From assembly GCF_008039555.1 (NCBI RefSeq), contig NZ_VDUW01000008.1, forward strand, positions 1-64,000: a stretch of 64,000 nucleotides of DNA, read 5' to 3'. The position numbers and the translations under genes are program-made. Each line of letters opens with the position of its first letter. The first letter of the stretch is position 1. Source of the DNA: Cerasibacillus terrae (GTDB lineage: Bacteria; Bacillota; Bacilli; Bacillales; Amphibacillaceae). Shown here in pieces: positions 1 to 8,083 of this stretch. Under the pieces are notes generated by a model, which worked only from the letters and a program-made list of their open reading frames with translations, did not search any database and was not told the DNA's origin.

Positions 1-18
1 GTTACCGCCATAAAGAAC

Positions 19-96
19 AAATCCATGATAGATGATGGAAATAACCATACAAAAAAATGGTTCCGAGCAATTTTTAATGCTTGGAACCATTTTTTA
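19..96. repeat. Direct repeat copy 1 (terminator-bearing)
   Basis: This stretch matches 3410-3487 in the same orientation. Both start AAATCCA, continue with a near-identical ATAGATnATGGAAATAA block and end in a hairpin built on AAATGGnTCC / GGnnCCATTTT. The two copies bracket the decayed cassette. They may be the 3' ends of duplicated genes rather than transposition repeats. Confidence 0.55.
52..96 (+). terminator. Rho-independent terminator
   Basis: The stem AAATGGTTCC pairs with GGAACCATTT and is followed by a T tract. It would end a plus-strand transcript entering from left of the window. Confidence 0.6.
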
Positions 97-168
97 TACT
101 ATTTTGAGCTAGTTTTGTCCCAGCCTCATCTTTTGTTCTTTAACTTGCCTAAAAAGCTTTGAATAAAA

Positions 169-249
169 TCAACTTTCTCTAGTTAATACAGTTAGGAGTG
201 AGCCAAGGAGTTCAATGAAAACTTCTTTAATGACTTCTTTTTTATTCAT
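169..249 (-). CDS. Small ORF, 26 aa, unknown
   Basis: The ORF begins with ATG and has a good ribosome-binding site (GAGGTG about 8 nt upstream). The peptide starts MNKKEVIKEVF and ends LTVLTRES. It lies just downstream of the DUF960-like remnant, on the same strand, and is the last piece of the relic gene string. I do not recognise a family. It could be an intact small gene or a surviving N-terminus. Confidence 0.35.
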   Translation of the reverse strand: MNKKEVIKEVFIELLGSLLTVLTRES

Positions 250-262
250 CCAAAATCACCTC

Positions 263-564
263 TCAGTAATCACTAGGAAACAACATCATTTGGTATTCAT
301 CGCTGTCCATGCACCAGATTATTCGATTAATAGGTGTCGTATGCTTTAGCTGAAAGATCCATCTCATTCTTCTTTCAGGTACTTCCTGGCGATGAACGAT
401 GTGCTGCTTCCCGTGGCATTGCTTTTAATTCAAATACTTGTAAGTAATCGAGCTCTAAATCGTTCTTGCTTTGTTTATTAATTAAATCCCACCTTTTGTA
501 TTTCTACGTGAATGACTTCGCCAATCATTCTTGTCATGTATCTTTTCTTTTTGTTTGAAAACAT
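263..564 (-). pseudogene. DUF960-like gene, decayed
   Basis: The gene starts with ATG after a TAGGAGA ribosome-binding site. The N-terminus (MFSNKKKRYMTR) runs 28 codons to a stop. The remainder is readable in other frames: LDYLQVFELKA, then GKQHIVHRQEVPERRM, ending DSDEYQMMLFPSDY. The 'KRYMT' start, the 'QEVPE' block and the 'DEYQMMLF' end resemble DUF960, a family of unknown function known from SCC elements of staphylococci next to the ccr recombinases. Stop codons and frame changes make it non-functional. The family assignment is from memory of the motif pattern, not a search. Confidence 0.5.
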
Positions 565-574
565 ATTTAGTCTC

Positions 575-847
575 CTAATTTTCTAACCATTTTTCTGTTT
601 TGTAGGGCAGTGTGCCTTCAAGAAAGTAAATAATGAACATTTGATAATCTTGCATGATTACAATGCGAAAATACTTCACTCCATCTATTCGTTCTGTATC
701 GACGTACTCAATGTCATTTACATAGTTTTGTAGCATTCTTGCATCATTTGCATGATTGAAATGATAGATACAAGCCCAAGAAGGTAAAGAGAAGGCTCGA
801 ATCTCTTCACCTTTGTTTTCTGCTTCGTACCATAACAGGAATAAGAT
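575..847 (-). pseudogene. Unidentified gene fragment (90 codons, no start)
   Basis: The open frame has no initiation codon and begins directly after a stop. It includes FLLWYEAENKGEEIRAFS and ends TLPYKTEKWLEN. It overlaps, in another frame, the C-terminal end of the intron reverse-transcriptase frame, so the junction between intron relic and this fragment lies somewhere near 780-850. The stop at 575 sits directly before the ribosome-binding site of the DUF960-like remnant, which suggests they were once an operon. In SCC elements a DUF950 gene precedes DUF960; whether this is that gene cannot be decided by eye. Confidence 0.35.
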
Positions 848-1293
848 TTAATACCTTTGTCATTAGTTGGATAGGTAGTTGTTTTCTTTAACGAAAATTG
901 TTTTAACCGATGACGCTCTACTTGTGTTAGCTGGTACTGCATCGGCATCAGACTATCGTTTACTTGTGTTGCAATTTGATAGTAATTATGAATGCCAATA
1001 ACCATACTGTTATAAATTCGAACGTTCTTGATCAATTCATTTCTGTCAGGAACTTTTTGCATGAGCTTGATTTGTTTTTTGAGTTGCTCCTTAATCCTCT
1101 TTCGTTCTTTTTCCGTTATATGTGATTGACAAACATATTTTCTGCGTCTAAAACGGTCATATCCTTTTCGTACCATTTTCAGTTCAAAGCCAAGAAACTC
1201 GCTACTTTTCTTTTTCAGATTTGTAATTTGAGATTTCTCTTCAGAAATAGGTAGACTTAACCGTTCTTCCAGCCACCTCCGGCTAGATTTCGG
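718..1293 (-). pseudogene. Group II intron reverse transcriptase/maturase, C-terminal fragment
   Basis: The frame is open from 1293. It reads RRWLEERLSLPISEEKS, then KKKSSEFLGFELK, then SHITEKERKRIKEQLKKQI and YNSMVIGIHNYYQIATQV. This is the end of the RT domain and the X/thumb region of group II intron-encoded proteins. The finger and palm domains, including YADD, are absent, and a stop lies directly upstream of 1293. The last ~35 residues no longer look like a maturase/endonuclease tail. The protein cannot be active. Confidence 0.7.
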
Positions 1294-1515
1294 TTACAAC
1301 ATACATAGTACTACGACAACTTTCAGCTGTCTTTATCGAGCTTCACACCCTATTTTTATACATATTCGAATAACGCATGTCGGAGTATCAGAGAAAGCAC
1401 TTCAAGACGCTACCCTATCATTCTACCTATCGAGTTAAGAGTTCACGATTCTCTTACTTGTCAAATTGACGTTCGGATTCGTGCGTAACTTTTTCAGTTA
1501 CGAACGTGTCGCACG
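850..1515 (-). mobile_element. Truncated group II intron relic
   Basis: The minus strand from 1515 begins GTGCGACACG, the typical 5' end of a bacterial group II intron (GUGYG consensus), and continues with the paired TTCGTAACTG/AGTTACG region. About 220 nt later it runs straight into the C-terminal third of the RT, so most of the intron RNA and the RT N-terminus have been deleted. I could not find a domain V hairpin at the 3' end. The 3' limit given is approximate. Confidence 0.6.
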
Positions 1516-1749
1516 GTGATTGTGTCCTACAATGATCAAAACGGAATTGGATAGAATTGCTGTTCTCTTGGATGTACAATTGAAGCGTTAAACTTCCCAC
1601 ACGACATTTGTTGGTGGTAGTTGGTTGATTCTTTGTGTCTAGAAAATCACGATGAAATGTTCACGATTAACCTCACCTAGAAAGTCTCTTAATAGTTCAT
1701 AACTGTCATCAGGACTACGAATGACACAATACTTATACAACATACTGCT
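1516..1749 (-). pseudogene. RadC-like JAB-domain gene, N-terminal part, frameshifted
   Basis: Three frames together read as the RadC family: YKYCVIRSPDDSYELLRDFL, then VNREHFIVIF, then DTKNQPTTTNV, then FNASIVHPRE, ending IIVGHNHP. The His-x-His of the JAB metal site (HNHP) is the very end; the next bases are the 5' end of the group II intron. The gene therefore carries at least two frameshifts plus an intron insertion, and the 3' exon is missing. RadC-like genes are regular cargo of SCC and phage-related islands. Confidence 0.65.
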
Positions 1750-1752
1750 TCC

Positions 1753-1863
1753 TTAAACATCTTTAAGTTGATGACATTTACTCATCTTGCTGGTGTATGC
1801 TTTGGTTCCTCCTCTTTCCTGCAATAGTTTCAATTGTTCTTGTCTTACTTGATAGTCTTTCAT
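1753..1863 (-). CDS. Small ORF, 36 aa, unknown
   Basis: ATG is preceded by AGGGAGGAAATAATA, a good ribosome-binding site. The peptide begins MKDYQVRQEQLKLLQERGG and is mostly hydrophilic. It lies between the recombinase remnant and the radC remnant on the same strand. It may be the surviving start of a longer gene. No family recognised. Confidence 0.35.
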   Translation of the reverse strand: MKDYQVRQEQLKLLQERGGTKAYTSKMSKCHQLKDV

Positions 1864-1963
1864 TATTATTTCCTCCCTAGTTGAGATAGTAGTTAATGAA
1901 GGTGAATCACCTTCAAGGAAATAATATATATTTATATTCCAGTTCCTACGTTTCGGTAGAAGG

Positions 1964-2164
1964 TTACAGTTCAAGCAGGACATTAAAAAAGGAAGCAGGC
2001 TCATCTTGGGTGGATGAGTCTGCTTCCTCTTTTTGATTAAAGTAACGTGTTACTTCACGATTCATTTGTATTTGGATTATATCTATCTCTCGATCTTCTG
2101 AAATGGTTATTTTATGGATGAGTGCATGTAGTAAGGCTTTCCTTTGTTCTCTTGTAAGTGCTTC
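1964..2164 (-). pseudogene. Large serine recombinase (Ccr-like), C-terminal fragment
   Basis: The frame EALTREQRKALLHALIHKI followed by TISEDREIDIVQIQMNRE is the typical last ~50 residues of large serine site-specific recombinases, which include CcrA/B/C of SCC elements. A stop lies immediately before it, and the catalytic and zinc-ribbon domains are gone. The final residues are translated from a terminator hairpin (1985-2032). Together with radC- and DUF960-like remnants and the rlmH site, a Ccr identity is the best explanation, but the tail alone cannot separate Ccr from other large serine recombinases. Confidence 0.5.
1985..2032 (-). terminator. Strong hairpin terminator
   Basis: The 15-bp stem at 1991-2005 / 2013-2027 (GGAAGCAGnCTCATC with its complement) is followed on the minus strand by six T residues. 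It closes the recombinase remnant. T residues on the other side make it potentially bidirectional. Confidence 0.7.
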
Positions 2165-2431
2165 CTAATAACTTATAGAAAAGTTTTTCATGACCTATTT
2201 TACAGTTTTGTACTCTACTTGTGGAATGTTATCAACGGGTAATTTACCCTCCAATCAATCTACATCCCTATGCACTATTCCATCCCCTCTGTTTGTTTTT
2301 TCAATACATTTATCATGAAGCTTGTTTGGTTGCTGGAGAGTGAGCCTGTCACCGTGTTTTTTGTTGTGTTATAGTTATGTAGAAATTAAATTTGAAGTTA
2401 GTTTGATTAAGGGTAATGTCAGGAGGTTACA

Positions 2432-3175
2432 ATGAATTTCACACTGAATAATTTAGTACCGATAGTATCTTTTTTACTTTCCACACCCCCAATTGTATAT
2501 TTAATTGTCAAAGTCATGTCTCGGAACCATATTGAAATCGTTTTAGAAGACAAGTACAAAAATAAAATGAATGAGCTTGCGATAATACTTATTATCTCAC
2601 TAAGTTTAGCAATTATAATATCTATGTCAGCAAATTCATTGTTTAAAGAGAATGTCAATGATTTTATCACTAATGTTCTCTTAATTATTCTTCCCTTTAT
2701 ATTTTTAGTGTATATTATTACGCTTCTCATATCATCCATTAGTTTAAATGTTAATCAATCTGGAATAATAAGAAATAAACAACGCGTCTCAAAATATTAC
2801 AAAGTGAACTTTATCATTCAATTTTTATCTATACTTTGTATAAACGCTATGTTATTCATTCTCATAAGTGATCAGGAAGCTGTTGAAGAAAAGGCAATTA
2901 TAGTGGCCATCATTGCATTAATGTATATGCTCTCTATACTTCTCCTAAATTCTAGTTTGAGTAAAGTAGTTAAAAACAAGAACCACTATGAAATAAGGAT
3001 TATTGACAATAAGCTGAATGAAACTTTAAAAAACCTTATATTATTGTATTCTTTGAATAAAGAAATGCTTATCATGAGGAACAAAGTAGACGTAGATAAA
3101 TCAATCAATGATTTAGAGGATTTTTATGTATACTATTTAGATTCAGGTTTTATCCATCGATATAGAAAATATTAG
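2432..3175 (+). CDS. Five-helix membrane protein, unknown
   Basis: This 247-aa protein begins with ATG after a strong AGGAGG ribosome-binding site. Hydrophobic segments lie at about residues 6-29, 49-67, 82-104, 123-146 and 155-172, followed by a charged cytoplasmic-looking tail of about 70 residues. It is one of few plus-strand genes in the left accessory region and is unusually AT-rich. Upstream 2165-2431 is decayed DNA without recognisable genes. I do not recognise the family. Its position inside the relic cassette suggests cargo, possibly a stress or phage-exclusion function, but nothing in the sequence shows this. Confidence 0.7.
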   Translation: MNFTLNNLVPIVSFLLSTPPIVYLIVKVMSRNHIEIVLEDKYKNKMNELAIILIISLSLAIIISMSANSLFKENVNDFITNVLLIILPFIFLVYIITLLISSISLNVNQSGIIRNKQRVSKYYKVNFIIQFLSILCINAMLFILISDQEAVEEKAIIVAIIALMYMLSILLLNSSLSKVVKNKNHYEIRIIDNKLNETLKNLILLYSLNKEMLIMRNKVDVDKSINDLEDFYVYYLDSGFIHRYRKY

Positions 3176-3270
3176 GGACATGGGGGAGAAGTCCCGCGTT
3201 TGGTCTTTTCTACAGAACTTTTTTGTTCAGTTTATTCCCAACAAGTTAGCGATTGAATATAATGGGATAA

Positions 3271-3381
3271 ATGGCACGGATCAAACAAATTGGAGGAAGA
3301 TATGAAACGTCAAAAATTGCTAAGGATATTTTCTACCGAAGTGGTTCAATTTTCAAGTGCGATGGTGATACATGGCGGTAA
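3271..3381 (+). CDS. Small ORF, 36 aa, possible remnant
   Basis: ATG directly follows a TAA. The peptide begins MARIKQIGGRYETSKIAKDI and ends KCDGDTWR, which looks protein-like. The ribosome-binding site is weak. An overlapping frame, 3302-3403 (33 codons, starts MKRQKLLRIF), has a much better site (GGAGGAAGAT). Only one, or neither, may be real. Both end before the terminator-bearing repeat at 3410-3487. Confidence 0.3.
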   Translation: MARIKQIGGRYETSKIAKDIFYRSGSIFKCDGDTWR

Positions 3382-3409
3382 ACTTAAGAAAGTATGCTGC
3401 TAAAAATAT

Positions 3410-3487
3410 AAATCCAACAATAGATAATGGAAATAATCCAAATCAAAATGGCTCCAATCATCAAAGAACGATGATGGGAGCCATTTT
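3410..3487. repeat. Direct repeat copy 2 (terminator-bearing)
   Basis: Partner of 19-96 in the same orientation. The hairpin AAAATGGCTCC / GGGAGCCATTTT at 3445-3487 acts as a plus-strand terminator for the small ORFs upstream. The rest of 3176-3570 holds only the two alternative small frames and no other signal. Confidence 0.55.
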
Positions 3488-3570
3488 AAAATCTTTCGGC
3501 TAGTTATTTCCAGTCCCTTGTAACTATTCCACAATCGCGCTCCGATTATGAATGAAATTTATTATATTAC

Positions 3571-4383
3571 TTACTGATAAATTGCTAAGACTTCTAAAGT
3601 AACTACATCCTCTTCACTTTTGATATTTTCAATACCCTCAATCTCTTGGTCTTCCATTTGTCTCCTCATAGCTCTATTTAATGAAAATAAATCCTTCATT
3701 ACATCAAATACAATTATAGGAGTATTTTTGACCTCTTTACGAGTCAATACTTTAGCAATTATGGTCACTTCTTCATCTTCAAAGTCCTCTAACTCTGCCA
3801 ATTGATATTTTAAATTATTTGAATTTAACTTAGAAAAACCAATTCTACTATCAAAGCTATCGCAATCAAAAAACATAGGAATCTTTGTACTTTCCTTCCC
3901 AAAGATTTTATTAAATATTTCTTCCTCACCTTCATTTTCTAGATCCATTTGTGCAGTTAACATAGGTCTAAAATCGTTAATTAAATCCATCATATCGAAT
4001 TGCTCTGGAATATTAAATACACCTTCAAAACGTATAATTGCTGTTTTAGGAACAGTTTCAATATCAAATTCTTGATTTTTTATCATATCAAAATAATTAT
4101 CTTTACTATTTTTTTCAAGTAGCTCTTCAAATTCATTACAATCCAAAATTGGATTATCTACAATTTCTCCCTCAACTTCATCAACATTATCATAGTTTCC
4201 TGATGCAATAGTGAGACCCCCTCGAACAGATTTAGAGGTATTCTTCCTAAATTTCCTAATATCAACTTGTCTTTCACCTTTTAATAAAGCACTATATCCC
4301 GCAACTTTTTGTGAATCAAAGTAAATTAGATTCTTAAACATTTGCTTAATATCCCACCTTGTATTCTTTCTTTGCCTTTCCAC
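3571..4383 (-). CDS. Hypothetical protein resembling DUF6414
   Basis: This frame encodes 270 aa from GTG. A better start may be the ATG at 4341 (peptide MFKNLIYFDSQKV), which has an AGGTGGG site about 11 nt upstream. The N-terminal LIYFDSQKVAGYSALLKGE, a charged linker and a C-terminal alpha/beta region with ALTRKEVKNTPIIVF-like strands recall DUF6414 proteins, which are of unknown function and often found in accessory islands. The protein is acidic, without membrane segments. It is the first gene downstream of rlmH, exactly where cassette cargo would sit, and is AT-rich like the relic region. Family call is tentative. Confidence 0.6.
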   Translation of the reverse strand: MERQRKNTRWDIKQMFKNLIYFDSQKVAGYSALLKGERQVDIRKFRKNTSKSVRGGLTIASGNYDNVDEVEGEIVDNPILDCNEFEELLEKNSKDNYFDMIKNQEFDIETVPKTAIIRFEGVFNIPEQFDMMDLINDFRPMLTAQMDLENEGEEEIFNKIFGKESTKIPMFFDCDSFDSRIGFSKLNSNNLKYQLAELEDFEDEEVTIIAKVLTRKEVKNTPIIVFDVMKDLFSLNRAMRRQMEDQEIEGIENIKSEEDVVTLEVLAIYQ

Positions 4384-4553
4384 ATCATTTTATCACTCTT
4401 CTTCAACAAGCGCCCGATTTTGTCGAATAAACATCATTTAGCAATTATTGTACCATACTTAAATTATGCACACTTATATCCTTATATTAGACTTATCAAT
4501 CAGTCTATCTAATACTTTCATATGTACTGTGAATGTTTTTTTCTGTTTTACCA

Positions 4554-5033
4554 CTATTTGTGATACGGTTCTCCCCGCATAATCCGAAATCCTCGATACA
4601 CTTGCTCCAACAGTATAAGTCGCATCAATTGATGAGGAAAGGTCATCTTAGAAAACGACAGGGCATAATTACTTCGTTTCCGAACGGCTTCACTTAAGCC
4701 AAGTGATCCGCCAATAACAAAGGCGACTTTGCTTTTCCCATATGTAGCTAGTTCGTCTAGTTTTCCAGCTAATTGTTCGGATGTAATCATTTTTCCTTGC
4801 AGATCAAGTGTGATTACATATGTATCAGGGCTTATCTTTCCAAGGATACGTTCGCCTTCCTTTTGTTTTACTTCCTCTTCTTCTTTTTCACTTAATGTTT
4901 CTGGTGCTTTTTCATCGGCTACTTCCACAATTTTTACTTTTGCATAGGTGCTTAATCGTTTTAAATATTCATTGATTCCTTGTTTTAAATATTTTTCTTT
5001 TAATTTCCCTACAGAAATAATAGTGATATTCAT
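4554..5033 (-). CDS. rlmH: 23S rRNA pseudouridine-1915 N3-methyltransferase RlmH
   Basis: RlmH (159 aa, usual length) methylates pseudouridine 1915 in helix 69 of 23S rRNA on assembled 70S ribosomes. It is a SPOUT-fold enzyme: the knotted SAM site includes FVIGGSLG at residues 105-112 and [11 protein letters not shown] at 134-144, and the conserved tail RGEPYHK is intact. It is the orthologue of staphylococcal orfX and B. subtilis yydA. The last codons are the SCC attachment site in staphylococci; here the GEPYHK-stop sequence borders the relic cassette. The ATG has a GGAAG-type ribosome-binding site. Confidence 0.97.
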   Translation of the reverse strand: MNITIISVGKLKEKYLKQGINEYLKRLSTYAKVKIVEVADEKAPETLSEKEEEEVKQKEGERILGKISPDTYVITLDLQGKMITSEQLAGKLDELATYGKSKVAFVIGGSLGLSEAVRKRSNYALSFSKMTFPHQLMRLILLEQVYRGFRIMRGEPYHK

Positions 5034-5158
5034 ATATTTTCTTCCTTCTTTATTAGCTTGTTTTTATATAGTGTAGCAAATATGCATCGGATTTCTAAGC
5101 ATTATCAAACATTAAAAAGAAACTGTCATCCTTTTTATTTACTCAGCTTGTCTTTACT

Positions 5159-6751
5159 CTATTTAAATTCATGCTCTGCCAAAATAGTCACAATTTCATC
5201 TTGTATATCTGTCAACGTACTCCCGATTTGGTTATTAAATAAAATAGAAAATATCATTTTTTCGCCATCACGTGATGTTACATAACCAGAAAGGGTGTTT
5301 ACCCCTGTGAGGGAACCCGTCTTGGCCTTCACATTTCCTTTCACTGGTTCTTCTGTCATACGAAAACGGAGGCTGCCACCAACCATTCGCTCAGGTTCAC
5401 CTGCAATTGGTTGGGCATTTTCAAATATCGGAAACCATGTTTCATCTTGCACCTCGTAAAGTAGTTGTGTTAGGGAATCAGCTGTGACAATATTTTTATG
5501 GGACATTCCGCTTCCATCTCGTAATAAAATATGATCTTCATCCATTCCAAATTCTACTGCCTTTTCTTCCATGACTTCTAGGCCTTTCTCCCAGCTTCCT
5601 TCTCCGTGGGCGACTTGTCCCATTTCTTTCACAAGCATTTCTCCGATACCATTATTACTCAGCTTCATGAAAGGAATCATGATTTCCTTTAATGGTATTG
5701 ATTGTTTGGATGTAAGAAGGGTCGTCTTTTTTGGTGCTTTTCCTCTTTGTATCTTTGATTTCCCAATAATTTGGATACCGTGTTCTTCTAGGGATTGTTT
5801 AAAAATATCTAATGTGTAAATGGTTGGGTCTTCCACAGAACGCCATACCTTTGTTTGTTTTGCTTGAAGGGGGATTTCTCCTTCAATAAGTAAATGGTTT
5901 TCTCCATGTTGTCTCTCCACGGTTATCGAATGATTTGTATTTGCCTCAACTGTTTTTGCTTTGTTAGTGATTTTCATGATGCTTGTTTCTGGGGTTAGTT
6001 TTACAGTAGGGGGAGCATCTTGCTTTTCTCCTGGAAATACTTCGACAATGACAGAACTTGTATCATAATCTTCATCCGGTGATAGGGTTAATGCAGATAC
6101 TGGAGCACCTGTGTAGTTATATTCATCAGACCAATTTAAATCTTGAGAATAACGAATATTATCATACCAGCTATCATCACCAATTAAATTTCCGTTGATT
6201 TTCTGAATTCCTTTTTCTTTGAGTTTTTTCGCAAATTGGTCGAGGTCCTTTTTTAATAATGTCGGATTACCTTTACTAATTAAAAATAAATCTCCTTGTA
6301 AAACAGATCCCTTTAGCTTTCCATCTGTTACGAGCTCTGTTGGGAACTGATAGTCAGGTCCGAGTACATCTAATGCAGCTGCTCCGGTTAATAGTTTCAT
6401 ATTGGAAGCTGGATGGAGGTGGTGATTTCCATGATAATTATATATTTTCTCCGCATCCTGTGCTTTTTGAACACTTACACCAATACTGACACCTTCTAAT
6501 CGCTCATCTGCTAAAACGTCATCAAGTTTTTGCTTTAATGCTTTATCTCTTAGGGGAGGCTTTTGAAGACTTAATTTCCTTATATAACCATTTCCTTTTC
6601 CAATTTGTTCTACCTTTTCTCCTATATTTTTCTTTATATCGATATCTTCGCTTCCCTTTACTTGTTCTAAATGATTTCCTTGTAGGCAAATGATGAAAAT
6701 AAAAGTAAAGAAGAGAAGTACATATTTTTTATAACTTTTTTGTTCAAACAC
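5159..6751 (-). CDS. dacC: D-alanyl-D-alanine carboxypeptidase, PBP4a type
   Basis: This 530-aa penicillin-binding protein of the peptidase S13 family (DacB/DacC) trims cross-linking peptides of peptidoglycan outside the membrane. A hydrophobic signal segment occupies residues 9-24. The catalytic boxes are visible: SNMK with Ser116 and Lys119, SNN at 365-367 and KTG at 477-479. The ~240-residue insertion between the first two boxes is typical of S13 enzymes. The GTG start has a GGAAGG site. It is monocistronic, next to rlmH, and not part of the usual core block. Confidence 0.92.
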   Translation of the reverse strand: MFEQKSYKKYVLLFFTFIFIICLQGNHLEQVKGSEDIDIKKNIGEKVEQIGKGNGYIRKLSLQKPPLRDKALKQKLDDVLADERLEGVSIGVSVQKAQDAEKIYNYHGNHHLHPASNMKLLTGAAALDVLGPDYQFPTELVTDGKLKGSVLQGDLFLISKGNPTLLKKDLDQFAKKLKEKGIQKINGNLIGDDSWYDNIRYSQDLNWSDEYNYTGAPVSALTLSPDEDYDTSSVIVEVFPGEKQDAPPTVKLTPETSIMKITNKAKTVEANTNHSITVERQHGENHLLIEGEIPLQAKQTKVWRSVEDPTIYTLDIFKQSLEEHGIQIIGKSKIQRGKAPKKTTLLTSKQSIPLKEIMIPFMKLSNNGIGEMLVKEMGQVAHGEGSWEKGLEVMEEKAVEFGMDEDHILLRDGSGMSHKNIVTADSLTQLLYEVQDETWFPIFENAQPIAGEPERMVGGSLRFRMTEEPVKGNVKAKTGSLTGVNTLSGYVTSRDGEKMIFSILFNNQIGSTLTDIQDEIVTILAEHEFK

Positions 6752-6932
6752 GGATACACTTCCTTCCTAACTATCCATCATAACGGTTAAATATATTTTC
6801 ATACCTTTAATATTTTAATTGATATTTTATTTTACTATAGCATATATTCCTACAATTGGAATATTTTCCATCCAATTCCTTAAAAATATGGTAAGATATA
6901 TAAATATAATCATATAGAATAGGGGGTATCGG

Positions 6933-7475
6933 ATGTTTGTTTATGAGGTGGATGAGGAGCTAACATTAAAAATGATGAATACAAGTAATGCGGAAAAGTT
7001 GTTTTCTTTAATTGAACATAATCGAGACTATTTACAAGAATGGTTGCCCTGGGTGAATAGTACAACGACAGTGGAGCACTCTAAGCAATTTATTGAAAAC
7101 GCCTTTCAAACTCATGCAGATCGTGTTGGTCTTACTTCCGGAATTTTTTACCAAGAAAGTTTGGTTGGTGTAATTGGATTCAATGAATTTGATTGGAGAA
7201 ATAAAATCGGGTATATCGGATATTGGTTATCTAAAGATGCTCAAGGGAAGGGGATTATGACAAGAGCAGCTAGAGCTTTAATAAATTATGGATTTGAAAT
7301 ACTAGATTTAAATCGAATTGATATTCGTGCGGCTGTTGACAATAAGAAAAGTCGTGCCATTCCAGAGAGACTTGGCTTTAATCAGGAGGGAATACTAAGG
7401 CAAACAGAGTGGCTGTATGACCATTATGTGGATCATGTGGTGTATGGAATGTTAGCAAATGAGTGGGGAATTTAA
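6933..7475 (+). CDS. RimJ/RimL-type GNAT N-acetyltransferase
   Basis: The protein (180 aa) is a GNAT acetyltransferase close to B. subtilis YdaF and ribosomal-protein-serine acetyltransferases. The acetyl-CoA loop is QGKGIMT at about residues 108-114, preceded by the YIGYWLSKDA strand. The C-terminal NKKSRAIPERLGF block is typical of the RimL subgroup; most members have NxxSxxVxEKLGF. The substrate, a protein N-terminus or a small amine, cannot be read from sequence. ATG is preceded by AGGGGGT. Followed 25 nt later by the next gene on the same strand, possibly an operon. Confidence 0.9.
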   Translation: MFVYEVDEELTLKMMNTSNAEKLFSLIEHNRDYLQEWLPWVNSTTTVEHSKQFIENAFQTHADRVGLTSGIFYQESLVGVIGFNEFDWRNKIGYIGYWLSKDAQGKGIMTRAARALINYGFEILDLNRIDIRAAVDNKKSRAIPERLGFNQEGILRQTEWLYDHYVDHVVYGMLANEWGI

Positions 7476-7500
7476 TACAAAATAAGAAGGGAGAATACTC

Positions 7501-7935
7501 TTGGAAACGCAATTAAAATTAGATTTAGATCCTGCATGGGAAAAGACATTATCAGGAACACAAAAACAACAATTACAAGGAAAAGTTTCTACTTTAGATC
7601 ATTCAATCGATTTATTTCATATTATTTGTTTTCATACAAATCAGAAGAAAAATGGTGGTTTTGTCCTGTCCTTATTACTATGCAATTATTTAAAACAATC
7701 TCTACCATTAAATCAGGTCAAAATAGACATTACCAATAGGGAAAAGGGGGTATTTATTAATGGGGAATTCACTCCACATATTGTTCTTAAACCTCGCACA
7801 GTAAAACCATGGTCCTTTATCTTTGAACCCGAACAAACAACCATCCGTAATAAACACTTCACCGAAGGAACCATTACATTTCAAATAACATCAAATGAAA
7901 ACCCGATACTTTATCATGACACGTTTATTATGTAG
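7501..7935 (+). CDS. SLAP-domain-like protein
   Basis: The 144-aa protein starts with TTG after AAGGGAG. It begins with a LDLDPAWEKTLSGTQ segment and ends in a beta-rich part with RTVKPWSFIFEPEQ. The 'PW-F-F' element and overall layout resemble the Firmicutes SLAP domain, named from proteins encoded near accessory Sec loci. It has no signal peptide and no membrane helix. Function unknown. A terminator shared with the convergent ABC transporter lies at 8046-8083. Confidence 0.7.
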   Translation: METQLKLDLDPAWEKTLSGTQKQQLQGKVSTLDHSIDLFHIICFHTNQKKNGGFVLSLLLCNYLKQSLPLNQVKIDITNREKGVFINGEFTPHIVLKPRTVKPWSFIFEPEQTTIRNKHFTEGTITFQITSNENPILYHDTFIM

Positions 7936-8045
7936 CTAAAAGTGGAGGGAAATGAAATTTATTCTACCATTAACTTATCTGGAATACGTTATTTCATTCA
8001 GGAAAATTTCCAGGGAAATATCGACATTTTTTTCAGCCATATAAC

Positions 8046-8083
8046 AAAAGGGATTTCCTAATCCATAGGAAATCCCTTTTTCT
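8046..8083. terminator. Bidirectional terminator
   Basis: A perfect 15-bp stem (AAAAGGGATTTCCTA and complement) with T tracts on both strands separates the convergent SLAP-like and ABC transporter genes. Confidence 0.85.

Noticed and set aside
3555..3590. Sequence TTACTTACTGATAAATTGC, similar to the SCC att core
   Set aside because: It is explained by the last codons of the DUF6414-like gene, and the match to the rlmH 3' end in this genome (CTATTTGTGATACGG) is poor.
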